Shown: positions 23,826 through 31,365 of the stretch, in pieces | How the letters are laid out: each line of letters starts with the position of its first letter | How positions within the stretch are numbered: the stretch's first letter is position 1 | Assembly (NCBI GenBank): GCA_013607635.1 | Contig: VCAY01000013.1 | Span: 1-32,052, forward strand | DNA from: Campylobacterota bacterium | GTDB lineage: Bacteria; Campylobacterota; Campylobacteria; Campylobacterales; Sulfurimonadaceae | Direction: 5' to 3' | DNA: 32,052 bases | Program-made: the position numbers and the translations under genes | Notes under the pieces: model-generated | The model's database searches: none | Seen by the model: only the letters and a program-made list of their open reading frames with translations | Told to the model about the DNA's origin: nothing

Positions 23826-24506
23826 ATGCATAAAAAGATAGATAGCTTGGAGAAGAGACTCGAGTATGAGTTTGAGGATAAAAATCTTATTATCGAAGCG
23901 CTGACACATAAAAGTTATAAACAGCCCTACGATAATGAGCGTTTAGAGTTTTTGGGTGATGCGGTACTCGATCTTGTTGTGGGTGAGTATCTTTTTAGAA
24001 AATTTAGAAACTCTGATGAGGGAAAACTCTCAAAAATACGCGCATCACTTGTAAATGAAACAGGGTTTGACAAACTCGCACGCGCACTTCATTTAGGTGA
24101 TTATATCCTGATGTCCAATGCCGAAGATAACAATGGTGGTCGGAGTAAGCCCTCTTTGCTCTCCAATGCTTTTGAGGCTATTATGGGGGCGGTTTATCTT
24201 GAAGCGGGGCTCAAAAAGGTTCAAGAGATAGCGATAAAGCTTATTGAAGAGAATCACGATGAGATATCACTTGATTCACTCTTTAGAGACCACAAAACAA
24301 CACTGCAAGAGCTTACACAAGCGCGCTTTGGAATTACACCTGAGTATAGAGTACTAGCTTCACGTGGTCCGGATCACCAAAAAGAGTTTGAAGTGGGTGT
24401 GTATATCGAGGGAAGGGAGTATGCCAAAGCTCTTGGAAAAAGTAAAAAAATTGCACAACAAGAAGCGGCAAAGTTAGCTATAGCGATACTTAAAAAGGAA
24501 AAATAG
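23826..24506 (+). CDS. rnc: Ribonuclease III
   Basis: RNase III cuts double-stranded RNA in rRNA precursor maturation and gene regulation. The 226-residue protein has the signature NERLEFLGDAVLDLVVGEYL at residues 37-56 with the catalytic acids, NAFEAIMGAVYLEAG near 118 and a C-terminal dsRNA-binding domain (DHKTTLQELTQARFG ... KKIAQQEAAKLAIAIL). AAGGATC lies before ATG 23826. Its stop directly abuts the aroC start. Confidence 0.96.
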   Translation: MHKKIDSLEKRLEYEFEDKNLIIEALTHKSYKQPYDNERLEFLGDAVLDLVVGEYLFRKFRNSDEGKLSKIRASLVNETGFDKLARALHLGDYILMSNAEDNNGGRSKPSLLSNAFEAIMGAVYLEAGLKKVQEIAIKLIEENHDEISLDSLFRDHKTTLQELTQARFGITPEYRVLASRGPDHQKEFEVGVYIEGREYAKALGKSKKIAQQEAAKLAIAILKKEK

Positions 24507-25586
24507 TTGAACAGTTTTGGTATGAGATTGCGATTTTCCACCTTTGGGGAATCACACGGTAAAGCACTGGGGTGTATTTTGGATGGTGTACCGGCGGGTT
24601 TAGAGATCGATGAGGTATATATTCAAAGTGAACTCGATCGAAGAAAACCGGGCAAGAGTGAATTTGAAACAGCAAGAAAAGAGGCAGACAAGGTAGAGAT
24701 ACTAAGCGGTGTGTTTGAGGGTAAATCTACCGGTACACCTATTGCGATGGTGATCTTTAATACCAACCAAAAGTCTAAAGATTACAGCAACATTAAAGAT
24801 GTATTTCGCCCTGGACACGCTGATTTTACTTACTTTCACAAATACGGCATCAGAGATTACCGTGGCGGTGGACGCAGTTCTGCTAGAGAAACCGCTGCAC
24901 GCGTTGCTGCCGGTGCGATAGCCAAACTGATGTTAAAAGAGCTGGGGATCGAAGTTTTAAGCGGTATTAGTGAGGTTGCAGGCATCAAAGGTGATCGGTT
25001 TGATTATGAAGCGGCAAAAAGTAGCATTATCTACGCGCTTGATAGCGATGCAGAGCAAGCGCAAAAAGATGCCATATTAGAAGCGAAAAACAGACACGAT
25101 TCTGTAGGTGGTGTAAGTCGTGTTGTGATTAAAAATGTTCCTGTTGGTTTAGGCCAGCCGCTTTATTATAAACTCGATGGTGTTCTCGCTGATGCTATGA
25201 TGGGTATCAATGCCGTTAAAGCAGTAGAGATAGGTGATGGCTGTTTGAGTGCAAAGAACACAGGGAGTCAAAATAACGACCAAATACGAGCCAACGGTTT
25301 TGAAAGTAACCATGCCGGTGGTATCTTGGGTGGAGTCAGTAACGGCGATGATGTTATCTTAAATGTTTATTTTAAACCGACTCCATCGATCTTTCAACAG
25401 CAGCATACTGTTACAACATCCAATGAAGAGGTTGATTTTTCCCTTAAAGGTAGACACGACCCTTGTGTAGCGATTCGTGGCACGATTGTGTGTGAGGCGA
25501 TGGCATCTTTGGTGGTTGCAGATATGGTTCTTTTAAATATGGGATCAAATATGGACGGGGTGTTGCGGTATTATAGCGCAGAGTAA
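24507..25586 (+). CDS. aroC: Chorismate synthase
   Basis: AroC converts EPSP to chorismate with reduced FMN, ending the shikimate pathway. The 359-residue protein starts with TTG immediately after the rnc TAG; that start gives MNSFGMRLRFSTFGESHGK, the standard N-terminus in this phylum, with the conserved GESHG. RPGHADFTYFHKYGIRDYRGGGRSSARETAARVAAGAIA near 108-145, DSVGGVSRVVIKNVPVGLG near 199 and the C-terminal KGRHDPCVAIRG are also typical. The stop faces the DUF4395 gene across a small hairpin. Confidence 0.96.
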   Translation: MNSFGMRLRFSTFGESHGKALGCILDGVPAGLEIDEVYIQSELDRRKPGKSEFETARKEADKVEILSGVFEGKSTGTPIAMVIFNTNQKSKDYSNIKDVFRPGHADFTYFHKYGIRDYRGGGRSSARETAARVAAGAIAKLMLKELGIEVLSGISEVAGIKGDRFDYEAAKSSIIYALDSDAEQAQKDAILEAKNRHDSVGGVSRVVIKNVPVGLGQPLYYKLDGVLADAMMGINAVKAVEIGDGCLSAKNTGSQNNDQIRANGFESNHAGGILGGVSNGDDVILNVYFKPTPSIFQQQHTVTTSNEEVDFSLKGRHDPCVAIRGTIVCEAMASLVVADMVLLNMGSNMDGVLRYYSAE

Positions 25587-25587
25587 C

Positions 25588-25599
25588 GACTTAAAAGTC
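25588..25599. terminator. Short hairpin between convergent aroC and DUF4395 gene
   Basis: GACTT (25588-25592), AA, AAGTC (25595-25599) form a 5-bp stem over the stop codon of the minus-strand gene. The loop is only two bases, so folding is marginal. Confidence 0.25.
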
Positions 25600-26337
25600 C
25601 TCCTCATCCTCCCCAAACTCTTTTGCCATTTCACGTTCGTACGCTTCGTCCTGTTCTTTTTGCAGTTGCACTTTTGTCAGCACTGCTTCATGTAAAAACT
25701 CTCCAAAGAAAGTTTTTGACTCTGTTTTTGCCAAAAAGAGGTAAAGACCTACGGTAAGTGCTGTGATAGTAACAAGCGCAATAACCTTTTGGATAGGGTT
25801 AAACATCTGAATAGGCTCTCGTAATTGCACTTCACACACTCCTCCTGGGCAGTGTTGAGGATTTTCCCCTGTAATAGCTTTATAGATCATACACCCTACA
25901 CATATTGAAAATGCAGCTTCTAAAAACATCAGTGTCAGACACAAAACACACACCATGACCTTGTAGAAGGTGATATCCCAGTGTAGTACAAACCACCACA
26001 TCATCGGAAGTGAGATAAACCATCCAAGTGCCCATGCAAATCTTTTTTGCAATCCTCCAGCATATTCAGGTTTTTGGTTGCGTACGGAAAATTTACCAAG
26101 AAGTAAAGATGGGGAATAGTTAGGTGAAATCACTCTTGCCGTAAAATCGATAAACAAAAAAGCCAGATATACACGAGCAACGATAATATGGTTGTAACCG
26201 ATCCCTACAAAGATAACGATCATGCCAAGCATAAACAAAATGCCAGCTGCTGCTCTTGCTTCTCTCTCGTTAATAACGGTGACATCATAACCAGGAACAT
26301 GCTCTCCATACTCTGTTAAAAATTTTTGTAAATTCAT
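25591..26337 (-). CDS. DUF4395 family membrane protein
   Basis: The 248-residue protein shows the DUF4395 pattern: INEREARAAAGILFMLGMIV (first helix), SPNYSPSLLLGKF, a Cys pair ICVGCMIYKAI after a long hydrophobic segment and CPGGVC near residue 178. Four or five membrane helices are visible and the C-terminal 40 residues are charged. Function is unknown; the domain is often found near thioredoxin-like and sulfur genes. It lies downstream of MOSC and sox genes on the same strand, 69 bases after the MOSC stop. Confidence 0.75.
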   Translation of the reverse strand: MNLQKFLTEYGEHVPGYDVTVINEREARAAAGILFMLGMIVIFVGIGYNHIIVARVYLAFLFIDFTARVISPNYSPSLLLGKFSVRNQKPEYAGGLQKRFAWALGWFISLPMMWWFVLHWDITFYKVMVCVLCLTLMFLEAAFSICVGCMIYKAITGENPQHCPGGVCEVQLREPIQMFNPIQKVIALVTITALTVGLYLFLAKTESKTFFGEFLHEAVLTKVQLQKEQDEAYEREMAKEFGEDEEDF

Positions 26338-26406
26338 TACTTGCCTCTAAAATTGTTGGTTACAAAGTGTACTATATCATTTTTTTAATATAAAAAAATT
26401 AATAGC

Positions 26407-26838
26407 TTAAAATTTTACTTGATCACCAAGAGATATTTGAGATTTGCCACTAACAACCTTCGCAAAGATCCCTCTATCGTTTTTAAGCACTTTAGGGAGT
26501 GCAGGATTAACACTGGAGAGCCCTTTACAGAGTGTACAGTTTTGTGTGATTTCTAGTACTGTCTCTCCAATAATAAGCTGTTGTCCAGGAAGTAAACTAT
26601 AGGGATTGATATCTATCAAGATATTTTCTCCTAAAGATCCAAAAGGTAGGTCAATCTCTTTGGTTTTAGCAAGTTCATAGCTTTGCACTGCAGTAATCAA
26701 TACGGATCGCTGTAAGTTTTTAGCATAAAACTTATCATCAACTACCCCATTGTTATCAACTGTAATGGTTTCTACTTCTTCCCTTACTCTTTTTGTGCCG
26801 TTTTTAGTGATATAGAGCTTTAAAACTTTACCGTTCAT
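26407..26838 (-). CDS. MOSC-domain protein
   Basis: MOSC domains resemble the C-terminus of molybdenum cofactor sulfurases and bind or deliver sulfur through a cysteine. The 143-residue protein has the family's GENILIDINPYSLLPGQQL, LIIGETVLEITQNCTLCKGL with two cysteines, and RGIFAKVVSGKSQISLGDQV. It is a stand-alone MOSC domain with no signal peptide, so cytoplasmic. Because SoxC upstream carries molybdopterin, a role in its cofactor is attractive but unproven. The start is 13 bases past the thioredoxin stop. Confidence 0.8.
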   Translation of the reverse strand: MNGKVLKLYITKNGTKRVREEVETITVDNNGVVDDKFYAKNLQRSVLITAVQSYELAKTKEIDLPFGSLGENILIDINPYSLLPGQQLIIGETVLEITQNCTLCKGLSSVNPALPKVLKNDRGIFAKVVSGKSQISLGDQVKF

Positions 26839-26851
26839 TTTATTTGTTGTC

Positions 26852-27295
26852 TCATTCTTTATTGGATTTTGATGCCGCCTCGTGCAAGATAGTTAAAAAT
26901 TGATCCTCTTCAATATAGCCAAGAGCTGTTTGTATAATCTCACCTTTTTTGTTTATAAAAAGTACAACAGGATAGAAGTCATAGCCAAGATGCTCTCCAA
27001 ATTTTTTATTTGAAAACCATTCTTTTTTATAGACCACTTTATCTTTTTTGATCGAAGCGTTAAAAGAGAGTAATACAAAATGTTTTTTCATATATGCTGC
27101 AACCTTATCATCATCAAAGGTGAACTCTTCGAGTCTTTCGCAGTAAGGGCACCCTGTTTTGTGTAGGTAGATCATGAGTGTTTTATTGTTTGTTTTAAGT
27201 TTATTGATTGCTTTGTCGAGGTCTATAACCTGAGAAAAAAGCTGCGTATTTAAAAGTGAAAAAGTTAGGAAGATGTAAAAAAATTTGTTGAACAT
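26852..27295 (-). CDS. Periplasmic thioredoxin-like protein (SoxW-like)
   Basis: A 147-residue protein with an N-terminal signal peptide (about residues 1-21) and a thioredoxin fold of the SoxW/DsbD-gamma type: the active site is HKTGCPYCERLEEF with Cys49 and Cys52, and the cis-proline lies in YPVVLFINKKG. Such proteins keep the SoxY cysteine or other periplasmic thiols reduced. Placement 80 bases downstream of soxZ on the same strand supports a Sox-linked role, which is inferred. Confidence 0.82.
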   Translation of the reverse strand: MFNKFFYIFLTFSLLNTQLFSQVIDLDKAINKLKTNNKTLMIYLHKTGCPYCERLEEFTFDDDKVAAYMKKHFVLLSFNASIKKDKVVYKKEWFSNKKFGEHLGYDFYPVVLFINKKGEIIQTALGYIEEDQFLTILHEAASKSNKE

Positions 27296-27340
27296 ATATA
27301 AGCCTTCAAAGTAGTTAAGAAGTTATGAAGAGAGATCTAC

Positions 27341-27354
27341 TCCCCCAAAGGGGA
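27341..27354 (-). terminator. Hairpin after soxZ
   Basis: TCCCC (27341-27345) and GGGGA (27350-27354) flank CAAA; outside these, CTAC (27337-27340) and GTAG (27357-27360) may extend the stem. It follows soxZ in the minus-strand transcript and could be a partial terminator or mRNA-stabilising stem between soxZ and the thioredoxin gene. Confidence 0.45.
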
Positions 27355-27375
27355 ATTGTAGAAGAGAGGGTGAAA

Positions 27376-27690
27376 TTATTTGATTTTCCCTTTACCTTTA
27401 AGAGTATTGCCTTTTCTATCTACAGCAACCATAACAACTTTATCACCTTTTGCACCGATCCCTTTAAGATTAAACTTGAAGATCGGGTTTTTAGAAAGAA
27501 ACTGAGAAGTTGACATATCCCACACAGTCTCACCGTTGATAGTAGCAGAGATATGAGTAATGAAGTTCGCATTATCTCTATTACCTGTTTTTTTCTCAGC
27601 TATGTTGTATGTTGACATCTCATGTTTAGCCATAGCTTTAACTTTAAGCATACCACCTTTTAATTTCGCTTTTACTTTGATTTTAGACAT
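27376..27690 (-). CDS. soxZ: Sulfur carrier complex subunit SoxZ
   Basis: SoxZ pairs with SoxY to form the periplasmic carrier that holds the sulfur substrate during thiosulfate oxidation. The 104-residue protein has the immunoglobulin-like SoxZ layout: IKVKAKLKGGMLKVKAMAKH near the start, FITHISATINGETVWDMSTS and NPIFKFNLKGIGAKGDKV, ending in basic residues. It has no signal peptide, as expected, since it is exported with SoxY. The start has AAGGATAG upstream. It lies 47 bases after soxY. Confidence 0.93.
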   Translation of the reverse strand: MSKIKVKAKLKGGMLKVKAMAKHEMSTYNIAEKKTGNRDNANFITHISATINGETVWDMSTSQFLSKNPIFKFNLKGIGAKGDKVVMVAVDRKGNTLKGKGKIK

Positions 27691-27737
27691 TTTCTATCCT
27701 TATATTTTATTCTTTTTCAATAATATGAAAAGGTTGA

Positions 27738-28220
27738 TTAACCTTCACATCCACCAAGAGCAACATCAAGAGTTTGTTTAGCAGCGTATAACTTACCGTC
27801 TGTTCCTTCAGCTACAACAGTAATCGTACCAGATTTAGCCATTTTGATCTTGATAGAGTAGTTCATAGTGTCATATTTTGTTACATCGATAACACAAACA
27901 GCAGCTTCTGGGTTAGAGTCTTGGTAAACAGATACCGTTTTAGCAGGTACAGAAACTGAGAAATCTACAGGGATAGCACCACCGTTGCTTGCAACAGCTT
28001 TTTTAGGGCTGTCAGATGGAACTTTTGCAGTTATAAGTTTTACATTGCTCATTGTAAGCTCATTTGTACCATAAAGCGCTTTAATCGCATCATCAACAGT
28101 TTTTGCACTCCATACAGCCGGCTTAGATTTTCTAAAATCTTCCGCTTTTACGCTTGCAGGTACAACTGCTAACGCAAGTGCACCTACTGTCATACTTAAA
28201 AATTCTCTTCTTTTCATCAT
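27738..28220 (-). CDS. soxY: Thiosulfate-oxidising carrier protein SoxY
   Basis: SoxY carries sulfur intermediates on the cysteine of its flexible C-terminal arm. The 160-residue protein begins with a Tat-type leader (KRREFLSMTVGALALAVVPA) and has the SoxY core (AIKALYGTNELTMSNVKLIT, KTVSVYQDSNPEAAVCVIDV). The tail ends LGGCEG with carrier Cys158; the best known arm is GGCGG, so one glycine is replaced by glutamate. SoxYZ here sit beside soxCD; in Campylobacterota the sox genes are usually split, with soxXA and soxB elsewhere, and none of those is in this window. Confidence 0.93.
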   Translation of the reverse strand: MMKRREFLSMTVGALALAVVPASVKAEDFRKSKPAVWSAKTVDDAIKALYGTNELTMSNVKLITAKVPSDSPKKAVASNGGAIPVDFSVSVPAKTVSVYQDSNPEAAVCVIDVTKYDTMNYSIKIKMAKSGTITVVAEGTDGKLYAAKQTLDVALGGCEG

Positions 28221-28238
28221 CTTTCCTTTATTTGAGAT

Positions 28239-29369
28239 TTATTTGCTTTGATTAACGATGTAATCAACTATAAGCTTAACTTGTTTATCGCTAAGCGACG
28301 AACCGCCTTTTGCCGGCATACCAGCATCTGTGCCATGTATCGCATTGTTATAAACCGTATCCATACCTTGCGCCAAGATCCCTTCCCAAGCAGCTTTGTC
28401 CCCTGGAGCTGGAGCAGCACCTGTGTCGTGACACATTGCGCAAGACTCTGCATAAGCTGCTTTTGCATCAAATGAAGCGCTCCCCTCTTCTTCTTGTGGA
28501 AGATCTCTTGCTGCAGAGAGTGGTGGGTAAAACTCGCTTATACCAACAGTGATCCCTGCAACTTTTGCAGTAGGCTCTTGACAATCTTTCATACAAGGCT
28601 CTTCACCTTTTTTAAGTCTAATAGCGCCAAAGTTTGCAGGATTTGAATAGTACTTGCGTACATTTTCTACACCATTTGGACCATCTATGTTAGGAACATA
28701 GTCATCTTTTGCAGGCATTTTAATTTTTAAGAATTTTTCACGATCAAGTACATATTCATCATCAACATCTTCGCCATCAATTTGCATTTCATTGATGTTC
28801 AAAGTATAGGCAACTAACGCATACACTTCATCATCAGTCAAGGTTCCTGTTGCTGGGTGAGGCATACCATCTTTGATATACCACCATAATGTACTTGGAG
28901 TTGCCCAAAAACTTCCAAAAAACCTTTTTGGTCCATCTGCATCAGGGGTGAGTCTTTGGTAAGTAAGTGTCTTATGCATCTCCTCAGCATTACCTTTAGA
29001 GAGTGCCGGATATCCACCGCCACCACTTCCAAAGTCTCCATGACACATAACACATTTTTCTTCATAGACCTCTTCACCCTCAGAAACACTACCTTGCCCT
29101 TCAGGAAGACCTGTACCATCAGACATCACATCTGTATTCCAGGCATTATACTCATCTTTCGTAGGTGTACGACCATTGTTGATAGAGTAATTTTCTACCT
29201 GCGTGTTTACATAATAAGGCCCTGTTTTGCCATTAGCCACCGGGTAGCTTATACCACCATCTATCTCTTGTTTCGTTGGAGCAACTCCCTCGTTACATCC
29301 TATAAAGCCTGCAACAACAATCGCAGCAGCTGCAGCCGATAAAAAGAGTTTGTTAGTTATTTTTATCAT
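28239..29369 (-). CDS. soxD: SoxD, diheme cytochrome c subunit of sulfane dehydrogenase
   Basis: SoxD takes electrons from SoxC during oxidation of SoxY-bound sulfane. The 376-residue protein has two c-type heme sites: CVMCHGDFG near residue 106 and CAMCHDTG near 311, with candidate Met ligands downstream (for example KMPAKDD and GMPAKGG). The N-terminus (LFLSAAAAAIVVAGFIGCNEG) looks like a lipoprotein signal with cysteine near 25, so it may be membrane-tethered, though phenylalanine at -3 is unusual. The ATG overlaps the soxC stop (TAATG). Confidence 0.9.
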   Translation of the reverse strand: MIKITNKLFLSAAAAAIVVAGFIGCNEGVAPTKQEIDGGISYPVANGKTGPYYVNTQVENYSINNGRTPTKDEYNAWNTDVMSDGTGLPEGQGSVSEGEEVYEEKCVMCHGDFGSGGGGYPALSKGNAEEMHKTLTYQRLTPDADGPKRFFGSFWATPSTLWWYIKDGMPHPATGTLTDDEVYALVAYTLNINEMQIDGEDVDDEYVLDREKFLKIKMPAKDDYVPNIDGPNGVENVRKYYSNPANFGAIRLKKGEEPCMKDCQEPTAKVAGITVGISEFYPPLSAARDLPQEEEGSASFDAKAAYAESCAMCHDTGAAPAPGDKAAWEGILAQGMDTVYNNAIHGTDAGMPAKGGSSLSDKQVKLIVDYIVNQSK

Positions 29370-30772
29370 TACGCGTCCCCTTTCTTAATAATCACATTGC
29401 CATCGGCATCACGAGTAAGGTCGGAGCGTACTTGTACATGGTTCACTTTTCCATCTTTTTCAACTCTCCAAGTTTCAACTGCATTTCTGTGATAAACCGC
29501 TTCAACACCAACTTTTGTTAGCTCCTGATCAACTGTTGGTTGAATATATCCAGCATCATCCATAGCACGAGATGTAAGAAGTAGCTGGCTTCCATCTGGA
29601 TTTTGGAAGTTTTTAGGGATCGTAAAGATATAAGACCATCTTGTCCAACATTTTGGAAGTACTAAACCTTTAAGTTGTGCTTCCACATAGTTTTTACCAC
29701 CGTCAAATGAAAGATCAACTTTTGTAATCGTACCCATACCAGACCATGCAAGACCTTCGATCTCTACAACATCACCCTCTTTGAGGTTTGACCAGTCAAT
29801 CTCCGGAGATGGTGAAGTTACCGTGGAGTTTACTTCATTTGCATAAGTGTGTTGTTGGATCTTACCATCAGATTTAAGAACCGTATACTTAGAAGTCTCC
29901 TCTTTACAATACCAAGGCTCGTTAGCAAAGTCGAGTCTTCTTAGCCATTTTACACAAAGGTTACCTTCCCAACCAGGAACAAGTAAACGGATAGGGTATC
30001 CTTGTTCTGGGCGAAGTGCTTCACCGTTTTGACCCCAAACGACCATCGCATCATCCCAAACTTTTTCCATAGGGATAGTTCTACCCATCTTAGAAGAGTC
30101 TCCACCCTCTGCAAGCATCCAAAGTTTGCCAATGTTGTCTTTGTTGTAACCTAAACCTTTAAGGATATCTTTGATATAAACACCGGTCCACTCTGCACAA
30201 GACATGAACCCTTTTGAGAACTGAACAGAGTTGTATTGTGGCCCTCTCCACTCTTGTCCACTATTTGCCGGACATTCGATAAAGTGTGTACGAGTTACGC
30301 TTGGGTAACGTTTAAGCTCATCCATGGTGAGTACCAAAGATTTCTCTAAGCCGGTAATCATCAATCTGTGTTCATTTGGGTCGATATGTGCAGTACCGCC
30401 ATGCGAACGAGAGAAGAAAAGACCATTTGGTGTGATGATACCCATCGATTCTTGGATCGGTGTTACTGCAATAGAAGCTCTAAAGTTACCAGAAGCTAGT
30501 AGCTTAGTGTATCTTCTTGTTACATTATGCTCATATTTTGATGGCATTCCATAAAGGTTTTTAGTGAGTGGATCACCCCACTTAGTAGCCCATTCCGGCA
30601 TTTCAAGGATCGCTTTGTCACCCTCACCACCGCTATTTTCATCTGCAGTAGCATTTGAAGCCAGCAAAGCTGTTCCAGCCAAAGCAGCTGTTTTTTTGAA
30701 GAAATCTCTTCTTCCAACACTTTTTTTTTCAGTATTGTTAGATAAAGTATCTGTTTGAGATTTTTTATCCAT
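29369..30772 (-). CDS. soxC: SoxC, molybdopterin subunit of sulfane dehydrogenase
   Basis: SoxC is a sulfite oxidase-family molybdoprotein which, with SoxD, oxidises the SoxY-bound sulfane sulfur. From ATG 30772, preceded by AAAGGAG, the protein has about 467 residues; an upstream in-frame ATG at 30823 lacks such a site. A Tat leader (GRRDFFKKTAALAGTALLAS) is followed by the molybdopterin domain (IECPANSGQEWRGP, then KGFMSCAEWTGVYIKDIL with the molybdenum-ligand cysteine, VWGQNGEALRPEQGYPIRLL, PGWEGNLCVKWLRRL) and a C-terminal dimerisation domain (SPEIDWSNLKEGDVVEIEGL). Export requires folded cofactor-loaded protein. Confidence 0.93.
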   Translation of the reverse strand: MDKKSQTDTLSNNTEKKSVGRRDFFKKTAALAGTALLASNATADENSGGEGDKAILEMPEWATKWGDPLTKNLYGMPSKYEHNVTRRYTKLLASGNFRASIAVTPIQESMGIITPNGLFFSRSHGGTAHIDPNEHRLMITGLEKSLVLTMDELKRYPSVTRTHFIECPANSGQEWRGPQYNSVQFSKGFMSCAEWTGVYIKDILKGLGYNKDNIGKLWMLAEGGDSSKMGRTIPMEKVWDDAMVVWGQNGEALRPEQGYPIRLLVPGWEGNLCVKWLRRLDFANEPWYCKEETSKYTVLKSDGKIQQHTYANEVNSTVTSPSPEIDWSNLKEGDVVEIEGLAWSGMGTITKVDLSFDGGKNYVEAQLKGLVLPKCWTRWSYIFTIPKNFQNPDGSQLLLTSRAMDDAGYIQPTVDQELTKVGVEAVYHRNAVETWRVEKDGKVNHVQVRSDLTRDADGNVIIKKGDA

Positions 30773-30872
30773 ATTTTCTCCTTTGTAAGATTGGCTATTG
30801 CTATTAGTCAATAAGTTTTTCAAGTAAGCATTATGCCATTTTATACATTAATTATAATTTGCAGCAGACAAC

Positions 30873-30900
30873 ATTATACAGAAAAATGTGAAAACATTTT
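30873..30900 (-). promoter_or_regulatory. soxC promoter -10 and adjacent palindrome
   Basis: On the minus strand TATAAT (30878-30873) lies about 100 bases before soxC. Directly upstream is a perfect 7-bp inverted repeat, AAAATGT (30883-30889) and ACATTTT (30894-30900) with a 4-base spacer, placed where the -35 would be. It is a candidate site for a sox regulator. Confidence 0.5.
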
Positions 30901-30954
30901 AATGGAGTTACTTATTGAAACACAAATATTTAAAAAACATGCAAGCAACAATAT

Positions 30955-31227
30955 TTATAACACTTTTATAATCCCTAAAATAACGTACGTGTTATTTTGT
31001 TTATCGTGATAAAAGGGTATCTTATACCCTTCATGTTCAATCTCTTGAACATGTTCACTACCCATGAGGGTTGATTGCTTGTATTTGGCTGCTTTTGTCG
31101 GTATGTTGAGTAAAATAGTATCGAGGTATATTTTAAAGCTCTGGACAGTTTCGGGCTCTTGCGTGAGCATATTCTCTAAAATGTCTTGCATCTGTTGCTC
31201 AAAAGTTTGTGTTACAACGATCTTCAT
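30955..31227 (-). CDS. RelE/ParE-superfamily toxin-like protein
   Basis: A 90-residue protein with the RelE/ParE outline: an N-terminal strand and helices (IVVTQTFEQQMQDILENML), then strand-rich HVQEIEHEGYKIPFYHDKQN and a final hydrophobic strand TYVILGIIKVL. Toxins of this fold either cut mRNA on ribosomes (RelE) or poison gyrase (ParE); which one cannot be told. The ATG at 31227 overlaps the antitoxin stop (ATGA), with AAGGAAA upstream. Longer starts at 31251 are possible but less likely. Confidence 0.7.
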   Translation of the reverse strand: MKIVVTQTFEQQMQDILENMLTQEPETVQSFKIYLDTILLNIPTKAAKYKQSTLMGSEHVQEIEHEGYKIPFYHDKQNNTYVILGIIKVL

Positions 31228-31358
31228 TTGCTCAATTTTCCTTTTAGCCATAACGAGGATTCTTGCAGATACTTCAGAAGATCTTTTGTGTTTGAGTTTT
31301 CACCGCTTTGGTACTTCCCAAGCTCTTTTTTTATTTGTTCTATCTGAATATTCTGCAT
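31224..31358 (-). CDS. Very small putative antitoxin (44 residues)
   Basis: The frame from ATG 31358 encodes MQNIQIEQIKKELGKYQSGE followed by NSNTKDLLKYLQESSLWLKGKLSK, a charged, helical peptide. GAGGAG lies 10 bases upstream, inside the end of the DUF2231 gene. It is called an antitoxin because it precedes and overlaps (4 bases) a RelE/ParE-like toxin gene; no DNA-binding motif is visible and it matches no family I recognise. It lies 7 bases downstream of the DUF2231 stop, so it may depend on that gene's promoter. Confidence 0.55.
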   Translation of the reverse strand: MQNIQIEQIKKELGKYQSGENSNTKDLLKYLQESSLWLKGKLSK

Positions 31359-31365
31359 TGGCTCA

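Noticed and set aside
28248-29342. Plus-strand open frames opposite soxD
   Set aside because: They overlap fully the heme-motif-bearing soxD and lack protein-like features.
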